Assembly: GCF_009363275.1 (NCBI RefSeq)
Contig: NZ_CP045324.1
Coordinates: forward strand, 2,604,001 to 2,668,000
Reading direction: 5' to 3'
Source of the DNA: Marinobacter sp. THAF197a
GTDB lineage: Bacteria > Pseudomonadota > Gammaproteobacteria > Pseudomonadales > Oleiphilaceae
Length of the DNA: 64,000 bases
Both the position numbers and the translations under genes were made by a program. Positions 50,196 through 57,372 of this stretch are shown piece by piece. Position 1 is the first letter of the stretch. Every line of letters begins with the position of its first letter. The notes beneath the pieces were generated by a model. It saw nothing but the letters and a program-made list of their open reading frames with translations. It searched no databases and was not told the DNA's origin.

Positions 50196-51380
50196 TCAGA
50201 CAGACAGCAGACTTATCTGTTCCCTGGCCCGGCTGCGAGCCTCGGCATCCTTCGCAAATATGGTATCGAAGTCGCTCGCCGGAACGACCGGCGTCGCCGC
50301 CAAAGTCCGCTCTATGATAACGGGGATATCGGCGAAGCACAGCTTACCGTCCAGAAACGCCTCCACTGCCACCTCGTTGGCGGCATTCAGCACCGCTGGT
50401 GCCGTGCCACCACTGGCAAAAGCCTCGGCGGCCAGCCGCAGGCAGGGGAAGCGCTGGAGATCCGGTCGTTCAAAATGGAATTTACCAATGGCAAACAGGT
50501 CCAGAGGTGCAACCCCCGCTTCGATACGCTCGGGCCAGGCCAGCCCGTTGGCAATTGGCGTACGCATGTCCGGGCTTCCAAGTTGGGCAAGAACGGAACC
50601 GTCCGCGTACTCCACCATGGAATGAATAATACTCTCCGGATGAACGTGAACCTCAACCCGGTCTGGCGTGGTATTGAACAGCCAGCAGGCTTCAATCAGT
50701 TCCAGCCCTTTGTTCATCAGCGTGGCGGAATCGACCGAAATCTTCTGGCCCATCGACCAGTTCGGGTGCGCACAGGCCTGAGACGGAGTAACGCTGCGGA
50801 GCTCTTCTGCTGCCAGGGTTCGAAACGGCCCACCAGAGGCGGTCAGCAGGATCCGGGTAATACCGGCGGCCTTCGGATCCCGAATTTTGTCTGCTGGCAT
50901 ACACTGGAAAATGGCGTTGTGCTCAGAGTCGATGGGCAGCAACTCCGAGCCTGAGGCGATTACCGCGTCCATAAACAACTGGCCAGACATCACCAACGCT
51001 TCCTTGTTGGCCAGCAGTACCCGTTTCCCGGCCCGCACCGCCGATAAGGTTGGCGCCAGGCCCGCAGCGCCAACAATGGCAGCCATGACTGTATCGGCAT
51101 CGCTGGCAGCAGCCACGGTACAAAGGCCTGCCTCTCCCCCGAGCACCTGGATGTCCGGGCAATCGGCCAGCAACTCCCTGAGCTCGTCCGCAGCGCACTC
51201 ACTGGCCATGACAGCAACCTTGGGGCGAAACTCCCGGCACAGGGTTGCCAGCTCCCATGCACGCGTGCCCGCTGTCAGCGCGTAGACCGAGAACCGGCCC
51301 GGGTGTCGGCGAATCACATCCAGGGTGCTGAGCCCGATAGAGCCCGTTGCCCCCAATACGGTAATGCAACGTGTTGTCAT
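50196..51380 (-). CDS. dxr: 1-deoxy-D-xylulose 5-phosphate reductoisomerase
   Basis: 394 residues from the ATG at 51380 (MTTRCITVLGATGSIGLSTL), giving the NADPH-binding GATGSIG motif. LLPIDSEHNAIFQCM, LTASGGPFR and SMGQKISVDSATLMNKGLEL bear the metal and substrate residues. Second step of the non-mevalonate isoprenoid pathway, supplying undecaprenyl precursors to UppS nearby. Starts two bases after the cdsA stop. Confidence 0.95.
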   Translation of the reverse strand: MTTRCITVLGATGSIGLSTLDVIRRHPGRFSVYALTAGTRAWELATLCREFRPKVAVMASECAADELRELLADCPDIQVLGGEAGLCTVAAASDADTVMAAIVGAAGLAPTLSAVRAGKRVLLANKEALVMSGQLFMDAVIASGSELLPIDSEHNAIFQCMPADKIRDPKAAGITRILLTASGGPFRTLAAEELRSVTPSQACAHPNWSMGQKISVDSATLMNKGLELIEACWLFNTTPDRVEVHVHPESIIHSMVEYADGSVLAQLGSPDMRTPIANGLAWPERIEAGVAPLDLFAIGKFHFERPDLQRFPCLRLAAEAFASGGTAPAVLNAANEVAVEAFLDGKLCFADIPVIIERTLAATPVVPASDFDTIFAKDAEARSRAREQISLLSV

Positions 51381-51382
51381 AG

Positions 51383-52222
51383 TTACCAGTGACCGGTGGT
51401 CAACCAACCCAGCAGGGTGATTATCAGGGCAAACACAGGAATGGCGGCGGTCAGGCTATCGATGCGATCCATGATCCCGCCATGGCCGGGCAGCAACTGA
51501 CTGCTGTCCTTGATCCCCCGGAATCGCTTGAGCATGCTTTCAAGAAGGTCGCCCAGCACCGACACAAAACCGGTGACCAATGTGGCAACGATCAACAGAG
51601 CCATTTGAACAGGCGTGGCGGCAGCCAGCAGACTGGCAACAACGGCGAGCAAGGCGACCGCCGCCAGACCTCCCCACACACCGGCCCAGGACTTACCAGG
51701 GCTGACCCGGGGCGCCAGCTTGGCCTTGCCGAACGCTCTGCCCGCAAAATAGGCGCCAATATCAGCCACCCAGACCACAAGAAATATGTAGAGAATCGCC
51801 AGACGGTTATCTGCCAGGTCACCGAACTGAAAACCTCCGGTTCGCAGGTGGTTCAACCCCACCCAGGCCGGAATCAGCACCAGCAGGCCCATCACCGCCC
51901 GCACGGGCACGGCACCCCAGGAATCCGATCCAGCCGGATACCGGCGCACCAGCCAGAAGCACACCAGCCACCAAATCACGGCAAGCCAGAGCACAGCCAC
52001 CGAAGGCACGTTCAGCAGCCCATAGAGTAACGCCGCAACAACAGCGGCGTAGATCACCCGACCCGGCTGCGCCTCAATGCCAGACATATTCGCCCATTCC
52101 CAGGCACCCAGGGTAATGATCGCGCCGGTGAACAGGGCAAACCCCAGGGGCGACGTAAAAAAGATGCCGCCAATCGCGATGGGAGCAAGAATAAGAGCTG
52201 TGATGATGCGGGTTTTTAACAC
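51383..52222 (-). CDS. cdsA: Phosphatidate cytidylyltransferase
   Basis: 279 residues from the GTG at 52222 (then LKTRIITALILAPIAIGG), eight or so membrane helices, and the C-terminal CDP-transferase signature SVLGDLLESMLKRFRGIKDS followed by LPGHGGIMDRIDS. Makes CDP-diacylglycerol for phospholipid synthesis. A TTG at 52267 would extend it into uppS; the GTG start matches family length better, though the SD is weak. Confidence 0.92.
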   Translation of the reverse strand: MLKTRIITALILAPIAIGGIFFTSPLGFALFTGAIITLGAWEWANMSGIEAQPGRVIYAAVVAALLYGLLNVPSVAVLWLAVIWWLVCFWLVRRYPAGSDSWGAVPVRAVMGLLVLIPAWVGLNHLRTGGFQFGDLADNRLAILYIFLVVWVADIGAYFAGRAFGKAKLAPRVSPGKSWAGVWGGLAAVALLAVVASLLAAATPVQMALLIVATLVTGFVSVLGDLLESMLKRFRGIKDSSQLLPGHGGIMDRIDSLTAAIPVFALIITLLGWLTTGHW

Positions 52223-52241
52223 GGTATAAGTCGCTGTATCG

Positions 52242-53012
52242 TTATTGTTGTGAAGCTCGCGCCGCAATCTGGTCGTCGGTTTGCCCGAAACGACGCTGGC
52301 GACGGCTGTAGGCTTCCAGTGCCTTGCGCATTTCCTCAGCCTTGAAATCCGGCCAGTAAACGCTGGAAAAGTAGAACTCGGTATAGGCCAGGTGCCACAA
52401 CAGGAAGTTGCTGATGCGCTGCTCGCCGGCGGTACGGATCATCAGGTCCGGCATCGGCAGGTCGCCGATACTGAGGTGCTGCTGGATCAGGTCGTCGGTA
52501 ATGTCTGACGGTTCAAGTTGACCAATCCGAACCTGCTCTGCCACTTTTCGGGTTGCCTGGGTTATGTCCCAGTGGCCCCCGTAGTTCGCCGCAATCACCA
52601 GAGTCATCGCTGTGTTGTCGCGGGTCAGGGCCTCGGCTTTGTCCATATGTTCCTGGAGCGCCGGATTGAAAGCCGAGCGATCGCCGATTATGCGCAAGCG
52701 GATATTGTTGCGATGGAGCTTCCGGACCTCGCGCTCAAGGGCAATCAGGAAAAGCCTCATCAAAGCCGACACTTCGTCTTTCGGGCGACGCCAGTTCTCG
52801 CTGGAGAAAGCGAACAGAGTGAGCACCTCCACCCCCTCCCTGGCGCAGGTTTCCACCACGGCCTTTACCGCATCCACACCAGCCTTGTGACCAGCCACTC
52901 CCTTGAGCCGATGAGCCTTGGCCCAGCGGTTATTGCCATCCATGATAATGGCCACATGCCGGGGACAGTTGTCTGCCATCACCGGAATTTCTGCGGTTAT
53001 TTGTGCCGTCAT
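52242..53012 (-). CDS. uppS: Undecaprenyl diphosphate synthase
   Basis: 256 residues from the ATG at 53012. HVAIIMDGNNRWAKAHRLKG holds the catalytic Asp of cis-prenyltransferases; then TLFAFSSENWRRPKDEV, and DLMIRTAGEQRISNFLLWHL near the end. Produces the C55 carrier lipid used for peptidoglycan and surface polysaccharides. Between frr and cdsA, the standard order. Confidence 0.95.
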   Translation of the reverse strand: MTAQITAEIPVMADNCPRHVAIIMDGNNRWAKAHRLKGVAGHKAGVDAVKAVVETCAREGVEVLTLFAFSSENWRRPKDEVSALMRLFLIALEREVRKLHRNNIRLRIIGDRSAFNPALQEHMDKAEALTRDNTAMTLVIAANYGGHWDITQATRKVAEQVRIGQLEPSDITDDLIQQHLSIGDLPMPDLMIRTAGEQRISNFLLWHLAYTEFYFSSVYWPDFKAEEMRKALEAYSRRQRRFGQTDDQIAARASQQ

Positions 53013-53075
53013 GAAACCCTCTGTGCGGCGGAGCATCCACCCCGCCGCGTGCTTTCTACTGAATGGACCCGGCGA

Positions 53076-53633
53076 TCAGACCGCCATCAGGTCCTCTTCC
53101 TTCGCCTTCAGCATCTTGTCGACTTCAGCGATGTACTTGTCAGTCAGTTTCTGGACTTCGTCTTCGCCCCGGCGCTGATCGTCCTCACTGATCTCTTTTT
53201 CCTTGAGCAGGTCTTTGATCATGCTGTTGGCATCGCGGCGAGCGTTACGGATGGACACCCGACCATGCTCTGCATCCGCTTTCGCCTGCTTGACCATTTC
53301 CTTACGGGTTTCTTCGGTCAGCATCGGCATGGGCACACGAATCACATCACCGCTGGTAGACGGATTCAGTCCCAGATCCGACGTCATGATGGCCTTTTCG
53401 ATGGTGGGAACCAGATTCTTCTCCCACGGGGCAACCATCAGGGTGCGATTGTCTTCAACGTTAACGCTGGCAATCTGCTTCAACGGCGTTTCCTGACCGT
53501 AGTAGTTCACCATCACACTGTCCAGAATCGCAGGGTGGGCACGGCCGGTGCGAATCTTGTTGAAAGCCGAGTGCAGAGCCTCCAGGCTCTTCTTCATCTT
53601 CTTCTCGGCATCTGCTTTGATATCGTTAATCAC
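53076..53633 (-). CDS. frr: Ribosome recycling factor
   Basis: 185 residues, the exact family length. MINDIKADAEKKMKKSLEAL, then FNKIRTGRAHPAILDSVMV, and SDLGLNPSTSGDVIRVPMPM are RRF signatures; the long three-helix bundle ends YIAEVDKMLKAKEEDLMAV. With EF-G it splits post-termination ribosomes. Downstream of pyrH. Confidence 0.95.
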   Translation of the reverse strand: MINDIKADAEKKMKKSLEALHSAFNKIRTGRAHPAILDSVMVNYYGQETPLKQIASVNVEDNRTLMVAPWEKNLVPTIEKAIMTSDLGLNPSTSGDVIRVPMPMLTEETRKEMVKQAKADAEHGRVSIRNARRDANSMIKDLLKEKEISEDDQRRGEDEVQKLTDKYIAEVDKMLKAKEEDLMAV

Positions 53634-53703
53634 GTCAGCATCCTCGAAACGTTCGTCTGGTTATAGTGCAGTATCCGGCCATCTTTCCGCAGCCGGCAAC
53701 CAA

Positions 53704-54432
53704 TTATTCAATCAATGTGCCTTCTTTCTCGCCGGTCACAATGCGGGTCAGTACGCCGGGCTGGCTCATGTTGAACACCCGCAGCGGCATACCGTGATCC
53801 CGGGCCAGGCAGATAGCCGTGAGGTCCATCACCCCGAGCTTTTTGTCCAGAACCTCATCGTAGGTCAGGTAATCGTATTTTACAGCGCTGGGGTCAAGAT
53901 GGGGATCCGCATTGTAGACACCGTCAACCTTGGTGGCCTTCAGCACGGCATCGGCCTCGATCTCGATACCCCGCAGGCAAGCGGCGGAGTCTGTGGTGAA
54001 GAACGGGTTACCGGTACCGGCACTGAAAATAACCACGTCACCCTCTTTCAGGTCACGTACTGCGCGCCGGCGGTCATAGTGCTCAACAATGCCGCTCATT
54101 GGAATGGCAGACATCACACGGGTCCGGATATTGGAACGCTCAAGCGCATCACGCATGGCCAGACCATTCATGACCGTGGCCAGCATACCCATGTGATCCC
54201 CCGTCACACGGTCAAGGCCTGCAGCACTTAGCGCTGCACCCCGGAACAGGTTACCACCACCAATCACCAACCCCACTTGTACGCCAATGCCGACCAGGGC
54301 ACCGATTTCAAGCGCCATGCGATCAAGAACTTTGGGATCAATACCGAAATCGTGATCGCCCATCAGGGCCTCGCCACTGAGCTTCAGCAGAACACGCTTG
54401 TATCTGGGCTGGTTTTTTGAAGATGTCGGCAT
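53704..54432 (-). CDS. pyrH: UMP kinase
   Basis: 242 residues. YKRVLLKLSGEALMGDHDFG, then VGLVIGGGNLFRGAALSAAG, MAIRDAL-like NGLAMRDALERSNI, and IFSAGTGNPFFTTDSAACLR mark the bacterial amino-acid-kinase-type UMP kinase, a hexamer that phosphorylates UMP to UDP. Between tsf and frr. Confidence 0.95.
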   Translation of the reverse strand: MPTSSKNQPRYKRVLLKLSGEALMGDHDFGIDPKVLDRMALEIGALVGIGVQVGLVIGGGNLFRGAALSAAGLDRVTGDHMGMLATVMNGLAMRDALERSNIRTRVMSAIPMSGIVEHYDRRRAVRDLKEGDVVIFSAGTGNPFFTTDSAACLRGIEIEADAVLKATKVDGVYNADPHLDPSAVKYDYLTYDEVLDKKLGVMDLTAICLARDHGMPLRVFNMSQPGVLTRIVTGEKEGTLIE

Positions 54433-54480
54433 GGTGATCCCCTTATCGTCTGTTGGCTATCCGGCGCAAACCCGTTGCAG

Positions 54481-54528
54481 GCTTGTATCTGACATACTCC
54501 TCGCAAAAGGGGTATCTCAGATACAAGC
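54481..54528. repeat. Long hairpin between tsf and pyrH
   Basis: A perfect 12-base inverted repeat, GCTTGTATCTGA / TCAGATACAAGC, then one C-C mismatch, then ATACTCCT with AGGGGTAT (one T-G pair), around a six-base loop CGCAAA. About 20 pairs in total. Strong RNA structure on either strand; no T-run, so a stability or processing element is more likely than a terminator. Confidence 0.8.
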
Positions 54529-54575
54529 CCGCCACGAAAGCCGGGCGTACCCGACTGACGTGGCAGACTCAGGTA

Positions 54576-54602
54576 AGCGCTGCCACCTTGCGTGACAGCG
54601 CT
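54576..54602 (-). other. Hairpin directly after tsf
   Basis: Minus strand AGCGCTGTCAC, loop GCAAG, GTGGCAGCGCT: 11 pairs with one T-G. It begins about ten bases past the tsf stop. Followed by ACC rather than T residues, so at most partial termination. Confidence 0.65.
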
Positions 54603-54612
54603 CAGAAGAGGA

Positions 54613-55482
54613 TCAGGCCTTGCCTGTGCCAGCGGCCGCAGCCACTTCAGCAGCAAAATCCACTTCTTCTTTCTCGATGCCTTCACCCACTTCCAGGCGA
54701 ACGAAACCGACCAGCTCGCCACCGGCAGCTTTGATCAGGTCGCCCACTTTCTGGTCAGGGTTCTTGACGAACGGCTGCTCAATCAGGCTGTTCTCAGCCA
54801 GGAACTTCTTGATGCGGCCACCCATCATCTTTTCGATGATCTCAGCAGGCTTGCCTTCCATATCCGGCTGCGCCTTGATGATCTCTTTCTCTTTTTCCAG
54901 CTCTTCAGCCGGCATGTCGTCGGGCTTGCCAACGCGCGGGTTAACAGCAGCCACGTGCATCGCGATGTCGCGAGCCAGCTCTTCGTTACCAGCGGTCAGG
55001 GCCACAACAGAGGCAATCTTGTTGTTGCTGTGAACGTAACCGCCCACAACCGGACCTTCTACCTTGATGATGCGACGAACAGTGATGTTCTCGCCGATCT
55101 TCTGAACCAGCGCCTCACGCTTGGCTTCCAGATCGCCAGCCATCAGGGCCGCAACGTCGGTTTCGCCTTTTTCGAAAGCAACGTTCAGAACGTCGTTGGC
55201 GAAGCCCATGAAGTTGTCGTCACGAGCAACGAAGTCTGTCTCGGAGTTCACTTCCAGAATGTAGGCAACGGTGTTGTCGTCAGACACCTTAACCAGAGAA
55301 ACACCTTCAGCAGCGGTACGGCCGGCTTTCTTGGCGGCTTTCAGACCGGAAGACTTGCGCAGCTCTTCGATTGCGGCGTCAACGTCACCACCAGCTTCAA
55401 CCAGTGCCTTCTTGCATTCCATCATGCCAAGGCCGGTACGCTCACGCAGCTCTTTGACCATTGCAGCGGTAATTGCAGCCAT
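54613..55482 (-). CDS. tsf: Elongation factor Ts
   Basis: 289 residues from the ATG at 55482 (MAAITAAMVKELRERTGLGM), continuing MMECKKALVEAGGDVDAAIE, the EF-Ts N-terminal signature. VNSETDFVARDDNF gives the TDFV motif that contacts EF-Tu and displaces Mg-GDP. A longer frame to 55560 is discarded. Between rpsB and pyrH. Confidence 0.96.
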   Translation of the reverse strand: MAAITAAMVKELRERTGLGMMECKKALVEAGGDVDAAIEELRKSSGLKAAKKAGRTAAEGVSLVKVSDDNTVAYILEVNSETDFVARDDNFMGFANDVLNVAFEKGETDVAALMAGDLEAKREALVQKIGENITVRRIIKVEGPVVGGYVHSNNKIASVVALTAGNEELARDIAMHVAAVNPRVGKPDDMPAEELEKEKEIIKAQPDMEGKPAEIIEKMMGGRIKKFLAENSLIEQPFVKNPDQKVGDLIKAAGGELVGFVRLEVGEGIEKEEVDFAAEVAAAAGTGKA

Positions 55483-55518
55483 GTTCAGTCCTCTTAATCG
55501 TTTCCGAATTCGGTGGGG

Positions 55519-55550
55519 AGGTATGCCCGGTTTAACGAGCGGGCATACCT
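55519..55550. repeat. Hairpin between rpsB and tsf
   Basis: AGGTATGCCCG and CGGGCATACCT form 11 perfect pairs around a ten-base loop. It occupies the middle of the 94-base rpsB-tsf gap. A similar location in other bacteria carries an attenuating hairpin, which would lower tsf relative to rpsB transcripts. Confidence 0.75.
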
Positions 55551-55576
55551 TACAACTCAAACGTGAAGTTTAAGTG

Positions 55577-56329
55577 TTACTCGGCAGCCGGAGCGGCGCC
55601 CGCAGCGTCTTCGCTGACTTCAACAAACTCGTCAGCGCCAGCGCCTGCAGACTGGGAAGCTTCCAGGCAGGTATCGGCAACAGCCTTCACGTAGATCTGG
55701 ATGGCGCGGATGGCGTCATCGTTACCCGGGATTACGTAATCAACGCCGTCCGGATCGCTGTTGGTATCAACAACACCGATAACAGGAATACCCAGCTTGT
55801 TGGCTTCCTTGATAGCGATACGCTCGTGATCCACGTCGATAACGAACAGCGCGTCAGGCAGGCCGCCCATATCCTTGATACCACCGATGGAGCGCTCGAG
55901 CTTGTCCATTTCACGGGTACGCTCAAGGGCTTCTTTCTTGGTCAGCTTGTCGAAAGTACCGTCTTTGCTCTGGGCTTCCAGATCACGGTAGCGGCGGATA
56001 GACTGACGGATGGTCTTGTAGTTGGTCAGCATGCCACCCAACCAGCGATGGTTAACGTAGGGCTGGCCGGAACGCTGAGCTTCTTCCTTGATGATCTTGG
56101 ACGCAGCACGCTTGGTGCCAACGAACAGGATCTTGTTCTTGCTTTCTGCCAGCTGCTGAATCACATTCAGCGCTTCGTTCATGGCAGGAACAGTCTGCTC
56201 AAGGTTGATGATATGAATCTTGTTGCGGGCACCGAAAATGTACTTACCCATTTTCGGGTTCCAGTAACGGGTCTGGTGACCAAAGTGAGCACCTGCTTTG
56301 AGCAGGTCACGCATATTTACCTGAGCCAT
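55577..56329 (-). CDS. rpsB: 30S ribosomal protein S2
   Basis: 250 residues. MAQVNMRDLLKAGAHFGHQT, RYWNPKMGKYIFGARNKIHI, then ILFVGTKRAASKIIKEEAQR and LGIPVIGVVDTNSDPDGVDY are the standard S2 signatures. The C-terminal tail is Ala/Glu rich and specific to this lineage. First gene of the rpsB-tsf-pyrH-frr run, divergent from map. Confidence 0.97.
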   Translation of the reverse strand: MAQVNMRDLLKAGAHFGHQTRYWNPKMGKYIFGARNKIHIINLEQTVPAMNEALNVIQQLAESKNKILFVGTKRAASKIIKEEAQRSGQPYVNHRWLGGMLTNYKTIRQSIRRYRDLEAQSKDGTFDKLTKKEALERTREMDKLERSIGGIKDMGGLPDALFVIDVDHERIAIKEANKLGIPVIGVVDTNSDPDGVDYVIPGNDDAIRAIQIYVKAVADTCLEASQSAGAGADEFVEVSEDAAGAAPAAE

Positions 56330-56480
56330 GATATTTACCTTTTAGCTTCGGGTTAGTCCTCCACGCGTCCGATTGCCCCAACCAGCCTCCTCTAACAGGA
56401 GCCGGCACCCTGGGACAACGTGCTGACACGTGTGTGAATTTGCCGGATTCGTTTCCGGCGGGCGCGTTTATACCATAAAG
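56330..56480 (-). promoter_or_regulatory. Structured 5' leader of rpsB (candidate S2-autoregulatory/t44-type leader)
   Basis: In the 272-base gap between rpsB and divergent map the minus strand shows a TATAAA box (56472-56467), a GCCGGA-TCCGGC hairpin (56442-56459) and a second bulged hairpin of about nine pairs with loop TGTTAGA (56381-56406), then the rpsB start. E. coli has the t44/rpsB leader in the same gap between map and rpsB. Correspondence to that RNA family is inferred from location and structure only. Confidence 0.45.
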
Positions 56481-56601
56481 CGACACCGGGGTGCCATTAT
56501 TTTTAGCGCAACCCTATAGTCACGATAGCAGGCAGCTCGCCTTGTACCTGACCCCTCAGCCCCTTAAAATGCCTGTTTGATGCAAATCAACAGGTATAGC
56601 G

Positions 56602-57372
56602 ATGCAAGTATCCATCAAGACTCCCGAAGAAATTGAAAAAATGCGCGTGGCCGGCCGGCTGGCGGCCGAAGTTCTGGAAATGCTGGACGAACACGTAAAG
56701 CCCGGAATTTCTACCGAGGAGCTCAACAGCATCGCCCACGATTACATCGTCAACAAACAGCAGGCTATTCCGGCGCCGCTCAACTACAAGGGTTTCCCGA
56801 AATCCATCTGTACGTCGGTCAACCATGTGATCTGTCACGGCATCCCAACCGAAAAGAAAATTCTGAAAGACGGCGACATCATTAACATCGACGTCACCGT
56901 TATAAAGGATGAGTACCACGGCGACACCAGCAAGATGTGGGTTGTCGGCAAACCCAAGCCCGGTACCGAACGCCTGATCCAGATCACTCAGGAGTGTCTG
57001 TACAAAGGTATTGAACTGGTCAAACCCGGCACCCGCCTGGGCGACATTGGCCACGTCATCCAGCAGCATGCCGAGAAGCATCGTTATTCCGTGGTGAGAG
57101 ACTACTGCGGCCATGGCATTGGCAAGGTGTTCCACGAGGAGCCGCAGGTCATGCATTACGGCAAGCCCGGCACCGGTATGGAACTGCAGGAAGGCATGAC
57201 CTTCACCATCGAACCGATGATCAACCAGGGCAAATACCAAACCAAGCTGATGGCCGATGGCTGGACCGTGGTCACCAAGGACCACAAGCTGTCTGCCCAG
57301 TGGGAACACACCATCCTGGTGACCGCTGACGGCTATGAAGTGCTGACCAAACGATCGGAAGAGTCATTCTAA
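56602..57372 (+). CDS. map: Methionine aminopeptidase, type I
   Basis: 256 residues. KTPEEIEKMRVAGRLAAEVL at the start; metal ligands in NIDVTVIKDEYHGDTSKMW (two Asp), GHGIGKVFHEEPQV (His), MTFTIEPMIN (Glu) and AQWEHTILV (Glu). Removes initiator Met from new proteins. Plus strand, divergent from rpsB; glnD begins on the base after its stop. Confidence 0.96.
   Translation: MQVSIKTPEEIEKMRVAGRLAAEVLEMLDEHVKPGISTEELNSIAHDYIVNKQQAIPAPLNYKGFPKSICTSVNHVICHGIPTEKKILKDGDIINIDVTVIKDEYHGDTSKMWVVGKPKPGTERLIQITQECLYKGIELVKPGTRLGDIGHVIQQHAEKHRYSVVRDYCGHGIGKVFHEEPQVMHYGKPGTGMELQEGMTFTIEPMINQGKYQTKLMADGWTVVTKDHKLSAQWEHTILVTADGYEVLTKRSEESF

Noticed and set aside
52518..53666. Long plus-strand frame opposite uppS and frr
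   Set aside because: Shadow of two conserved genes; His- and Leu-rich composition without a motif.
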